From contig NZ_QVMG01000003.1 in assembly GCF_010500925.1 (NCBI RefSeq), forward strand, positions 62,001 through 126,000: a stretch of DNA of 64,000 nucleotides. The letters are read 5' to 3'. Of this stretch, positions 18,894 to 27,749 are shown piece after piece. This stretch comes from Parabacteroides sp. 52. GTDB lineage: Bacteria; Bacteroidota; Bacteroidia; Bacteroidales; Tannerellaceae. A program made the translations under genes and the position numbers. Numbering within the stretch: the first letter of the stretch is position 1; every line of letters begins with the position of its first letter. Under the pieces are notes generated by a model. The model saw only the letters and a program-made list of their open reading frames with translations. It did no database searches and was not told the origin of the DNA.

Positions 18894-20294
18894 ATGAAGA
18901 AGCTCCCAACAAAGTTTACTAAAAAACAATGGATTAAATTCGGTATGGCCGCTGTCCTGTATACGCTGTTTGCCCTCTGGATGCAAAATGGCTGGTTGTT
19001 ACTGGGCTTAATCGTATTGGTCGATATATTCCTCACCCAATTTATCCCTTGGGGAGCCTGGAAGAAAACAAAGAACCCGCGGTTACGGAATGTACTTGAA
19101 TGGGTAGATGATATTCTATTTGCCCTGGTAGCCGTATACATGATCAATCTGTTTATCTTTCAGAACTATCAGATACCCAGCTCCTCCTTGGAGAAATCTT
19201 TATTGGTAGGCGACTATCTGTTTGTCAGCAAATTAAGCTACGGCCCACGCGTTCCGAATACTCCGCTTTCTTTTCCTTTGGTACAGAATACCCTTCCGAT
19301 CTTGAATACAAAGTCTTACCTGGAATGGCCCAGTTGGGATTATAAGCGCGTAAAAGGGTTGGGCAAGATAAAACGGAATGATATTGTTGTCTTTAACTTC
19401 CCTGCCGGTGATACGATAGCCGTGAAACAACAAAACCCCGACTTCTACTCCTGGCTTGAACTGGTTGGCAGAGACCGGCTTTATATGGACAAAGCCACTT
19501 TCGGAGATATTATCTACCGCCCGGTGGATAAACGGGAGAATTATGTAAAAAGATGCATCGGCATGCCTGGAGACTCGTTGGAGATACGTGACAACCAAGT
19601 GTACATCAATGGTATTGCCGGAGAGAACCCGACTGAAATGCAATTCGTTTATTATGTCGAAACAGACGGTTCTCCTTTGACAGAAGACCAGTTCCGCCTG
19701 TTAAATGTCAGCAAAGAGGATCGCATAAGGGTGTCTTCCGACGTACACATTTCTTTAGGGCTCCAGCCGAATGATGCGGGCCAATATTATCCCTTATATG
19801 AATTGCCGCTGACAGAGAAAGCGGTAGCCATAGCCAAGAAACTGCCGATAGTTAGAAATGTAATGATTCAACCCGAACCCCAGTTTTCAAGCGGGTATTA
19901 CCCTGTGAACTATAAAAAAACCGGATGGGGACGAGATAATTATGGTCCGATATGGATTCCTCAAAAAGGGGAGACCATCGAGTTGAATGAGCAAAACCTG
20001 GCTTTGTATAGCCGGTGTATCAAGAACTACGAAAACAACACATTGGAAGTAAAGAACGGCAATGTCTATATCAATGGAGAACTGGCAACCACCTATACCT
20101 TCCGATACGATTACTACTGGATGATGGGAGACAACCGTCATAAAAGTGCAGACAGTCGTTCTTGGGGCTTTGTACCCGAAGACCATATCGTAGGTAAACC
20201 CATCCTTATCTGGTTGTCATTGGATAAAGACCGCAGCCTTTTTGACGGAGGAATCCGCTGGAATCGTCTTTTCCGCATGGTTCATGCTGATTAA
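18894..20294 (+). CDS. lepB: Signal peptidase I, large Bacteroidota form
   Basis: The 466-residue inner-membrane protease has two N-terminal hydrophobic segments followed by the S26 catalytic region. Ser98 in 'IPSSSLEKSL' is at the catalytic position and Lys219 in 'YVKRCIGMPGDS' is the general base. Box E 'GDNRHKSADSRSWGFVPEDH' is also present. It removes signal peptides from exported proteins. The insertion between the Ser and Lys boxes and the second one after the Lys box make it longer than the E. coli enzyme. It is the second gene of the dapB operon and sits directly before a degenerate paralogue. Confidence 0.93.
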   Translation: MKKLPTKFTKKQWIKFGMAAVLYTLFALWMQNGWLLLGLIVLVDIFLTQFIPWGAWKKTKNPRLRNVLEWVDDILFALVAVYMINLFIFQNYQIPSSSLEKSLLVGDYLFVSKLSYGPRVPNTPLSFPLVQNTLPILNTKSYLEWPSWDYKRVKGLGKIKRNDIVVFNFPAGDTIAVKQQNPDFYSWLELVGRDRLYMDKATFGDIIYRPVDKRENYVKRCIGMPGDSLEIRDNQVYINGIAGENPTEMQFVYYVETDGSPLTEDQFRLLNVSKEDRIRVSSDVHISLGLQPNDAGQYYPLYELPLTEKAVAIAKKLPIVRNVMIQPEPQFSSGYYPVNYKKTGWGRDNYGPIWIPQKGETIELNEQNLALYSRCIKNYENNTLEVKNGNVYINGELATTYTFRYDYYWMMGDNRHKSADSRSWGFVPEDHIVGKPILIWLSLDKDRSLFDGGIRWNRLFRMVHAD

Positions 20295-20308
20295 TAAGGT
20301 TTTTCTGT

Positions 20309-21169
20309 ATGGAAGGTAAACCATTCATACGATCCATACTTAAATGGCTTGTTGCTTTTTTATTGGCCATAGTAGTGATTATGACCGTACGGCATTGTTT
20401 TGTCGAATCGTTTCGTATCTCTACCGGAGCGATGGAAGGAACGATGCACCCGGGAGATTATATCCTGGTAAATAAGTGGAAGAACCCAAAGAACCCCGGA
20501 CGCAACCGGGTCGTTCTTTTCTCCAGCCCTTTATTACAGGATTCTACGACCACACCATTGTTGGTCAGCCGTTGCATGGGCATGCCGGGAGATACCATCC
20601 GAGTCAATGAGAAAGGATATACCATCAATGGAGAACTCCTCCCCTTCCCCCCTTATGCGCTTCATACCTACCTGCTCCCGGAACGCTACCGCGAAGGGTG
20701 TTTTCAGGCACTTCAGGCACTTCATATCCCTTTGCGCGAGCTGAAGAAAGAAGAAGAAGGGCACACATTGCAGCTTACCTCTTTCGAGCTCTACCAGGTC
20801 TGTGAAGAAATGGCCATCAGTCCGGCTTCACTGACCCGTTATGGCCCGGCACTCAACTATTCCCTCACCGTTCCCCGCAAAGGACAAGCCTATCGCCTGG
20901 ACGAGACCACGCTTCCTCTTTGCAAAGAAGCTATTTATAAAGAGACAAACGGCAAAGCCTTTATCCGGGAGGGGAAATTGTTTCTGGATGGGAAAGAAAC
21001 CTCCTTCTTCTTCTTCCAACAAGATTATTACTGGATGTTATCTGACAACTCACGGGAAGCGGTAGACTCGCGTCACCTGGGTTTCATTCCCTCCAGCCAT
21101 GTGATCGGCAACGCCTGGTTCTGCTGGTATAGCAATGACCGGGGAAGACTATTCAAATACATACCTTGA
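20309..21169 (+). CDS. Signal peptidase I-like paralogue lacking the catalytic Ser and Lys
   Basis: At 286 residues it aligns with the S26 fold of the preceding gene: one N-terminal membrane helix (WLVAFLLAIVVIMTV), then 'ISTGAMEGTMHPGDYILVNK', 'VSRCMGMPGDTI' and 'SDNSREAVDSRHLGFIPSSH'. The residue at the catalytic Ser position is Ala41 (codon gcg) and the residue at the Lys position is Ser87 (codon agc). With both parts of the dyad replaced it should not cleave peptides by the known mechanism. The frame is intact and the fold motifs are kept, so it is not a simple pseudogene. A structural, chaperone or regulatory role beside LepB is inferred. It is co-transcribed with lepB. Confidence 0.85.
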   Translation: MEGKPFIRSILKWLVAFLLAIVVIMTVRHCFVESFRISTGAMEGTMHPGDYILVNKWKNPKNPGRNRVVLFSSPLLQDSTTTPLLVSRCMGMPGDTIRVNEKGYTINGELLPFPPYALHTYLLPERYREGCFQALQALHIPLRELKKEEEGHTLQLTSFELYQVCEEMAISPASLTRYGPALNYSLTVPRKGQAYRLDETTLPLCKEAIYKETNGKAFIREGKLFLDGKETSFFFFQQDYYWMLSDNSREAVDSRHLGFIPSSHVIGNAWFCWYSNDRGRLFKYIP

Positions 21170-21170
21170 T

Positions 21171-21800
21171 ATGATTTCAGAAACTGTATATCTATCCACC
21201 ACCTACCTCGGACCGGTACAACAATACTGCAAACTCTTTCATTACGAGACTGTTTATATGGAAACGGCAGAGAACTACCTGAAGCAAACCTACCGCAACC
21301 GTTGTACTATAGCAGCGGCAAATGGGCCTCAGTCCCTCTCCGTCCCCATCGTGAAACCCGACACATTAAAATGTCCGACCCGGGACATCCGCATTTCTGA
21401 TCACGGGAATTGGCGGCATATGCATTGGAACGCCCTTCTCTCGGCATACAATATGAGCCCTTTCTTCGCCTATTACGAAGAGGACTTCGCCCCTTTCTAC
21501 CAGCGGAAATACGACTTCCTTTTCGACTTTAATGAAGAGCTCCGCCATTTGATCTGCGAACTGATCGACATCCATCCCCAGGTGATCCCAACGGAACAAT
21601 ACCAGATCGAAGTACCTAACGATTACCGGGAGAATATCCGTCCCAAACACGAAAAAATAGATCCCTCCTTTTCTCCCAAACCTTATTATCAGGTATTTCA
21701 GGACAAACACGGCTTTCTGCCCAACCTCAGCATCGTCGACCTGCTTTTCAATATGGGGCCTGAATCCATACTCGTATTACGGGATTCCTGTAGTCTTTAA
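21171..21800 (+). CDS. WbqC-like family protein
   Basis: The 209-residue soluble protein starts 'MISETVYLSTTYLGPVQQY' one base after the preceding stop codon. 'YLKQTYRNRCTIAAANGPQSLSVPIV' and 'WRHMHWNALLSAYNMSPFFAYY' identify the WbqC family, proteins found in O-antigen and glycan clusters and often in this dapB-lepB context in Bacteroidales. The biochemical role is not established. A longer open frame upstream overlaps the previous gene and was discarded. Confidence 0.85.
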   Translation: MISETVYLSTTYLGPVQQYCKLFHYETVYMETAENYLKQTYRNRCTIAAANGPQSLSVPIVKPDTLKCPTRDIRISDHGNWRHMHWNALLSAYNMSPFFAYYEEDFAPFYQRKYDFLFDFNEELRHLICELIDIHPQVIPTEQYQIEVPNDYRENIRPKHEKIDPSFSPKPYYQVFQDKHGFLPNLSIVDLLFNMGPESILVLRDSCSL

Positions 21801-21822
21801 AATACATAACTTTCACACAATG

Positions 21823-21854
21823 TTTGACCTAAGAGGAATATTTTCTTTCCTTTG
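21823..21854 (+). promoter_or_regulatory. Possible promoter of the PAP2 gene
   Basis: TTTG (21823-21826), a 20-bp spacer and TTCCTTTG (21847-21854), which differs from TAnnTTTG at one position. Weak on its own. Confidence 0.35.
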
Positions 21855-21878
21855 TAGCCGATAAACAAAAAGAGACAT

Positions 21879-22646
21879 ATGAAGTTCTATATCCCCCTCC
21901 TCCTCCTCTTATGGACAAATATTTGCCTGGTAACTGCGCAGACTGGCGAAAACGAAGCCCTGCGGAATGACTCCATCCCCTTAAAGATGTCCGTTGCCAA
22001 TTACCGTTTCCAAGCAAAGCAACTCATCCTGCCTGCATCCCTCATCGCCGTAGGTGCTGCCGGTAGCGCCATCGACGGAATGGGAGACTTCCATCTCTTC
22101 AGCCGCCGCGACTCCGTCAAACAGATCCGTATCGACGATTATGCCGAATGGGGTATGTTAGGTTGGGTCTTTGTATGCGACCTGATGGGTAAGGAGAAAC
22201 ACAACTGGGTCGACCAACTCTTCCTCGTCACTCTCTCCGAAGCCCTTAATGCCGGGATGGTACAAGGATTAAAACATGTCGTGCATGCAGAACGCCCCGA
22301 CGGGAAAGCCCATTCCTTCCCCTCCGGTCATACGGCAAACGCCTTCCTGGGAGCCCATATAGCCTATAAAGAGTTCAAAGACAGTTCCCCGGCATTGGCT
22401 TATTCCGGTTATTTATTGGCCACCTGTGTAGCCGGATCACGTATATACAACAACCGCCACTGGCTTACCGATGTCCTTGCCGGTGCCGGATTCGGTATCC
22501 TTTCCGTGGAACTATCCTACCTCATCTATTTCCCTATCCGGGATGCGATAGCCCGTCATGTCAACCGGAAAGCTGCCTCCCGCTTAACACTGGCTCCCCT
22601 GTTGAACGGAAAGACAGGAGGCTTTTATCTTTCTTATACTTTTTAA
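21879..22646 (+). CDS. PAP2-family phosphatase, exported
   Basis: A 255-residue protein with a signal peptide (LLLLLWTNICLVTAQ). All three acid-phosphatase motifs are present: 'KHVVHAERP' (K-x6-RP), 'SFPSGHTAN' (PSGH) and 'SRIYNNRHWLTDV' (SR-x5-H-x3-D). Such enzymes remove phosphate from lipids or isoprenyl pyrophosphates at the membrane surface; in Bacteroidales some members act on lipid A. The true substrate is not evident. The gene is convergent with the following S41 peptidase gene. Confidence 0.88.
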   Translation: MKFYIPLLLLLWTNICLVTAQTGENEALRNDSIPLKMSVANYRFQAKQLILPASLIAVGAAGSAIDGMGDFHLFSRRDSVKQIRIDDYAEWGMLGWVFVCDLMGKEKHNWVDQLFLVTLSEALNAGMVQGLKHVVHAERPDGKAHSFPSGHTANAFLGAHIAYKEFKDSSPALAYSGYLLATCVAGSRIYNNRHWLTDVLAGAGFGILSVELSYLIYFPIRDAIARHVNRKAASRLTLAPLLNGKTGGFYLSYTF

Positions 22647-22725
22647 TGCCGTCGGCCCAAGGGACTATGCCCGAGAAGGCATGAAAGAATGTCAAACCTC
22701 CGGCTTTTGGAATATGTCTACCTGA

Positions 22726-24150
22726 TTAAGGTAAAGGCACAATCAAGCCGGAAGGATTCTTTTCTACAGAACTATAAACGGGTTGAAGGAAAGGCATTGC
22801 CTTCGTTTGTGTATGCGTACGGAGCACTTCGGCTTCGGACCGGAATCCTCCGTCTATATCCGACAATGCCATCGACAATAGTTTTTCGCGCGGATCGCCT
22901 AAAGGATATAATTTGATGAAAGGATTTGTATTATACTCGTAATAATAGAAGGCCGGATCAGGCGTAAAACCAACCTGGCTATAAGCCGCTTCGCCTTTGG
23001 CATTGCAAATGCGTACCGTGATCGGATGCAATAACCAGTCATAACTTTTATCCTCTCCGAAAGTATTGGACCCTACAGCCTTTCCGACTGTTTGATCACC
23101 TATGATGATAACATCCATAAAAGGAGACAACCCATTGATAACCGCTTCCGACGAAGAGGCAGTAAATTGCCCCGTAAGCACATAAAGACGTTTTAAATCC
23201 AGATTGGAAGAAGCGACACTGCTGTCAAACCGCAAAACAGTGTTATTCCCATTTTTATATTGCATCTCACAAAAGACCTTATTCAAATCCGCTGCCGGCA
23301 CCAAAAGGGAGGACAACAGGCGGGCACAGCTCACCAAACCTCCTCCATTAAAGCGTAAATCCAATACGAACTCATTGACACCGGCCGTTTTGAACGCCGA
23401 AAAGATAGCTTTCATCTGTTTGTCATAGGCTTCATCACCTGCCCCTTCCGCTTCCGACGAAAAGTGATTATACACCAGATAACCCACCTTTTTACCTGCC
23501 CAATCCAGAACCGTATCTCTCAACAAAGGATTATTCTCCACGATGCGGGCAGGCGACAGCTTCAGCGTTTCTTTCTTCAGATAGAGTTTCTGTTCTTTTT
23601 CATCCACTTCGGCCAATTGCAGACTGACTTCTCCGCCTCCATTCAACACCATATAATCCGTCAGGTTATTATTCTCGCCATTGATGCCAATGATCCAATC
23701 ATCGCGTAACAAACCGGCATCTGCCGCCGGTGAGTCCGGCAAGACATACAATACGCGGGCATAGTAACAGTTCCCACCGCTTACGCGGTAAGCGATAAAG
23801 TCAAACCCATAGGTAGGATCCACCGCCGAAACCGACTTGGAAGAGGGATCTCGTTTTTTCTCTATATAAGAAAAATAATCATGCACACCGTCCCCGTTTA
23901 TATCTTTCCCATCCTCTTTCGACAGGAGGGAAAGGAAGAAGGTCTCCGGATCGGCCGTTGTAGAAGGCAGTTTACTTATCGTCGGTATATCCCAAAGATA
24001 ATTTTCTTTCATCGTACTGTAAATCCACCTGTTGGTCACATCTTCAATGACCGGCATCGGTTCGACACGCTCATCGTCATCCTTACTACATGCACTTAAA
24101 CTGCACAGACAGGCAAAAACAAATACAAAAAAAGAACTATACCTTTTCAT
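22726..24150 (-). CDS. S41-family peptidase lipoprotein
   Basis: The 474-residue protein has a lipobox (LCSLSAC) followed at once by SKDDDE, which resembles the K-(D/E)2 lipoprotein export signal that sends Bacteroidota lipoproteins to the cell surface. A PDZ-like region (YYARVLYVLPDSPAADAGLLRDDWIIGING) precedes the S41 catalytic core: 'FVLDLRFNGGG', the presumed nucleophile Ser in 'QFTASSSEAVINGL', and a downstream Lys in 'TVGKAVGS'. It would be a serine protease of the C-terminal processing type. It lies 12 bp after the Na/Pi transporter gene and is probably co-transcribed. Confidence 0.85.
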   Translation of the reverse strand: MKRYSSFFVFVFACLCSLSACSKDDDERVEPMPVIEDVTNRWIYSTMKENYLWDIPTISKLPSTTADPETFFLSLLSKEDGKDINGDGVHDYFSYIEKKRDPSSKSVSAVDPTYGFDFIAYRVSGGNCYYARVLYVLPDSPAADAGLLRDDWIIGINGENNNLTDYMVLNGGGEVSLQLAEVDEKEQKLYLKKETLKLSPARIVENNPLLRDTVLDWAGKKVGYLVYNHFSSEAEGAGDEAYDKQMKAIFSAFKTAGVNEFVLDLRFNGGGLVSCARLLSSLLVPAADLNKVFCEMQYKNGNNTVLRFDSSVASSNLDLKRLYVLTGQFTASSSEAVINGLSPFMDVIIIGDQTVGKAVGSNTFGEDKSYDWLLHPITVRICNAKGEAAYSQVGFTPDPAFYYYEYNTNPFIKLYPLGDPREKLLSMALSDIDGGFRSEAEVLRTHTQTKAMPFLQPVYSSVEKNPSGLIVPLP

Positions 24151-24162
24151 ACCTTTATCCTA

Positions 24163-25968
24163 TTATATCTTCTTTTCAATAACCGCCTGCACAACATTCA
24201 ATATATAATCTCCTAATTTTTCAAATTCGGCGATCATATCCATATAATAAACCCCATCCTGGTAATCGTACTTCTTATCATGTACATTCTCCATGTTGTT
24301 TATCTTCAATTGGTTCCGGTAGTTATTGATTTCATTCTCTATATTATAAGAAGGATTGATATCGTCATGTGTCACTTCCGCCATATTCAACACCACGTTC
24401 ATGCGCTTCAACGCTTTGTCTATCAACTCAATCATTTTGTCAATAGAAGCGTTCTGATCCTCGGTAAAGACCGATTTCCCTTCATTGCGGCGTTTGATCG
24501 CACGCGCCAGGTTGTTGCAGGAGTCGGCGATACTCTCTATCTCCGTCACCGTACGCAGCATGACACGCGTCTCTTCTTTTCCTTCCGAGCTCAACCGCCC
24601 TTCCGAAACATAGGTTAGATAATTGGCGATCTCTATCTCCATTCGGTCACTGATATTTTCGTACTTCTCGACCCGTCCGTAGGTCTCCAGGAATTTATCT
24701 TCATTGGTTTCATACATCAACTCCTTCACCATGCCCAACATACGATACGTACGCTCTCCGTACACAGCAATTTCTTTCTTTGCCTGCATCAGGGACAATT
24801 CGGAGGTAGACAACATACCGGAAGAAATATATTTCAACTGGAACTCTTCTTCTGCATTTTCATTCTTCGGTTTAACAAGTACGGAACATACCTTCACGTA
24901 GAGGTTGACAAAACAAATCATTATACATACATTCGCGATATTAAAGGCAGAGTGGAAAAGAGAAAGACCATAGGATACCGACACCTGCAAACCGGCCAAT
25001 TGCTTCTGCAAGGCGATCAGGTTCGGATCGGTCAATGCTTTCCCAGAGGTGATCTGCGAGATGGTCGCCGAATCCAAAGAGGATAAAAATTCAGTGATGG
25101 CACGCGGATCTCCCGGTCCATAATGGGTGACCACCCAGGATACCGCATTGGAGAAAGGATAAAAGAGGAGCATCACCCAAAGAACACCAAACACATTAAA
25201 CATCAAGTGGGCAATAGCCGCTCGCTTGGCAGACACATTGGCCGAGATAGCCGCGACATTGGCCGTGATGGTCGTTCCTATATTTTCACCCAATACCATA
25301 GCGGCAGCCAATTCAAAAGGAATCCACCCTTTGGTACACATAACCAGGGTGATGGCTACCGTCGCACTGGACGATTGCAGTATAATCGTTAATACCGTTC
25401 CCAAAAGCAGGAAGATAAATAGGGATGCATATCCCATGGAAGTATAATTCTGTAAGAATCCCAGTATTTCCGGATTGCTCTGTAAGTCGGGCACCGAATT
25501 CTTTAAGAGGTCGAGCCCCATAAACAAGAAAGCGAAACCCAACAGGAACTCGCCCCATGATTTTCGCTTACTTCTCTTTGAAAAAATTAAAGGAATACAA
25601 ATCCCGATCAACGGTATGGCAAAAGTACTGATGTCCACTTTAAAACCAAACAACGAGATGATCCAGGCCGTCACCGTTGTCCCGACATTGGCTCCCATAA
25701 TCACACTGACCGACTGCGCCAAGGTCAACAGTCCCGTATTCACAAAACTAACCACCATGACGGTAGTCGCCGTAGACGACTGAATAAGTGCGGTGATCAG
25801 AATACCTGTTAACACACCGGTGAAACGGTTGGTTGTCATTACCGATAAGATCGAACGCATCTTATCCCCAGCTACTTTCTGAAGGCCTTCACTCATTATT
25901 TTCATTCCATACAGGAACAAGCCAATAGCTCCGATGAGTGTCAGAAAGTCCAAAAACGAATAGTCCAT
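24163..25968 (-). CDS. Na/phosphate cotransporter family protein with PhoU-like domain
   Basis: The 601-residue protein contains the duplicated Na/Pi domain in the membrane: 'QSSTATTVMVVSF' with 'MGANVGTTVTAW' in the first half and 'QSSSATVAITLVM' with 'GENIGTTITANVAA' in the second. The last 220 residues are helical, charged and PhoU-like, so probably cytoplasmic. It should move phosphate with sodium; in bacteria the direction and exact physiological role vary. It is followed by the S41 lipoprotein gene and diverges from the nucleoside kinase. Confidence 0.9.
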   Translation of the reverse strand: MDYSFLDFLTLIGAIGLFLYGMKIMSEGLQKVAGDKMRSILSVMTTNRFTGVLTGILITALIQSSTATTVMVVSFVNTGLLTLAQSVSVIMGANVGTTVTAWIISLFGFKVDISTFAIPLIGICIPLIFSKRSKRKSWGEFLLGFAFLFMGLDLLKNSVPDLQSNPEILGFLQNYTSMGYASLFIFLLLGTVLTIILQSSSATVAITLVMCTKGWIPFELAAAMVLGENIGTTITANVAAISANVSAKRAAIAHLMFNVFGVLWVMLLFYPFSNAVSWVVTHYGPGDPRAITEFLSSLDSATISQITSGKALTDPNLIALQKQLAGLQVSVSYGLSLFHSAFNIANVCIMICFVNLYVKVCSVLVKPKNENAEEEFQLKYISSGMLSTSELSLMQAKKEIAVYGERTYRMLGMVKELMYETNEDKFLETYGRVEKYENISDRMEIEIANYLTYVSEGRLSSEGKEETRVMLRTVTEIESIADSCNNLARAIKRRNEGKSVFTEDQNASIDKMIELIDKALKRMNVVLNMAEVTHDDINPSYNIENEINNYRNQLKINNMENVHDKKYDYQDGVYYMDMIAEFEKLGDYILNVVQAVIEKKI

Positions 25969-26048
25969 TAAAATAAGTTTATGCGGATTGTTTATCCGAT
26001 TAATATTCTTTACTTTGGGGGCGAAAGTACAAATAAAACATGATATTT

Positions 26049-27716
26049 ATGTCGGAGACAATCACTATTTTTTGTAAAAACAACAACACCTATACCGAAG
26101 TACCCATAGGTTCCTCTTTATTAGAAATATATACACGCGTTGGCTCTCCATTGACACACCGCCCGATGAATGCCCAGGTGAACAATAAAACGGAAGGGCT
26201 GACCTTCCGGTGTTGGCATCCCAAAGACGTCGAGTTTATTGACTATACGCAATCCTCCGGCGTACGGACCTACGTGCGCTCCCTTTGTCATATATTCTCC
26301 AAGGCAGTGAACGACGTATTGCCCAACGCCACCGTCAACCTGGAACACCCTGTTTCCAAAGGTTATTACGGTGTCATTCATAACGGAAAGACACTCGAAC
26401 CTGCCACGATTGAGAAGATCAAACAACGGATGCAAGAGATTATCGATGCCGATTTGCCTTTTATCCCCCAGACTGTCCGTACGGAAGAAGCCACGGATCT
26501 GTTCCGCGAGCGGGGCATGGAAGACAAAGCCCGGTTGATCGAAACAACAGGTATGCCTTACACCTCCTTCTACGACTTGGACGGATACATCAATTTCTTC
26601 TACGGTTGCCTGACCCCTTCTACGGGATATATCTATCTCTTCGACCTGCTCCCGTATGCAGACGGGATATTGTTACGCATTCCCAAAAAGAATGATCCCG
26701 CCGTATTGGAAGAGGTCGTGCCCCAGGAGAAGATGTTCGAAGCCTATAAAGAGCATTTAACATTGCAACGCACCGTGGGCATCGACAATGTAGGCGACCT
26801 CAATTATTCCATCGAATCGGGTCTGAGCAAAGAGGTGATTATGGTATCCGAAGCCATGCAGGAAAAGCAGGTGGCCGGTATTGCACTGAAAATCGCCAAA
26901 AGATACAAAGAAGGGGTGCGTATGGTCCTCATCTCCGGTCCTTCGTCCTCCGGCAAAACAACCTTTAGCAAACGGCTGGCGATCCAACTGATCACCAACC
27001 TGATTCACCCGGTAAGTATCTCCTTGGATGATTATTTCCTGGACCGGGTAGATACCCCACTCGATGAAGACGGAGAATACGATTTTGAATCGCTCTATGC
27101 CCTCGACCTCCCCTATTTCAATAGCGATCTGAAAAAATTACTGGCAGGGGAAGAGATCGAACTGCCCACCTTCAGCTTCGAAACGGGCTGCCGCCAGTAT
27201 AAAGGGAAAAAGCTGAAACTGAAAGAAAATTCCGTATTGATGATCGAAGGCATTCATGCACTCAACCCGGAACTCACGGCTTTCATTGATAAATCGTATA
27301 AATACGGCGTCTACGTGTCGGCCCTGACAACGATCTCGCTGGATAACCACAACTGGATACCGACGACCGACAACCGCCTGCTCCGCCGCATCATCCGCGA
27401 CTACCGCTTCCGGGGATATTCCGCCCAGGAGACAATCTCCCGCTGGCCCAGTGTGCGCCGGGGAGAAGACAAATGGATCTTCCCCTACCAGGAAAACGCC
27501 GATGCTATGTTCAACAGCGCCATGCTTTACGAATTAGCGGCTTTACGCAAATTTGCAGAACCCATACTTTCCGAAGTGCGCAAATGCGACAAAGAAAATG
27601 CAGAGGCCTACCGTTTATTACGCTTCCTGCGTTATTTCAACTATATACACGAGACCGACCTGCCGGGAACCTCCTTGTTGCGGGAATTCCTGGGAGGAGG
27701 CACTTTCAAGTATTAA
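26049..27716 (+). CDS. Nucleoside (uridine/cytidine-type) kinase with N-terminal TGS-like domain
   Basis: The 555-residue soluble protein begins with a TGS/threonyl-synthetase-like region ('MSETITIFCKNNNTYTEVPI', 'NAQVNNKTEGLTFR'). The kinase domain begins with the P-loop 'MVLISGPSSSGKTTFSKRL', then 'ISLDDYFLDR' and 'LMIEGIHALNP', as in uridine kinases. The family is common in Bacteroidales and annotated as nucleoside kinase; it would salvage pyrimidine nucleosides. Start: the second Met (MSETIT) fits homologues better than the ATG nine bases upstream. Confidence 0.88.
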   Translation: MSETITIFCKNNNTYTEVPIGSSLLEIYTRVGSPLTHRPMNAQVNNKTEGLTFRCWHPKDVEFIDYTQSSGVRTYVRSLCHIFSKAVNDVLPNATVNLEHPVSKGYYGVIHNGKTLEPATIEKIKQRMQEIIDADLPFIPQTVRTEEATDLFRERGMEDKARLIETTGMPYTSFYDLDGYINFFYGCLTPSTGYIYLFDLLPYADGILLRIPKKNDPAVLEEVVPQEKMFEAYKEHLTLQRTVGIDNVGDLNYSIESGLSKEVIMVSEAMQEKQVAGIALKIAKRYKEGVRMVLISGPSSSGKTTFSKRLAIQLITNLIHPVSISLDDYFLDRVDTPLDEDGEYDFESLYALDLPYFNSDLKKLLAGEEIELPTFSFETGCRQYKGKKLKLKENSVLMIEGIHALNPELTAFIDKSYKYGVYVSALTTISLDNHNWIPTTDNRLLRRIIRDYRFRGYSAQETISRWPSVRRGEDKWIFPYQENADAMFNSAMLYELAALRKFAEPILSEVRKCDKENAEAYRLLRFLRYFNYIHETDLPGTSLLREFLGGGTFKY

Positions 27717-27749
27717 ACACAGAAGTAAAAAAGAAATACCCTTCTTTTC

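Noticed and set aside
20309-21169. lepB paralogue as a pseudogene
   Set aside because: The frame is intact, with conserved motifs around the substituted residues and close operon spacing, so decay is not supported.
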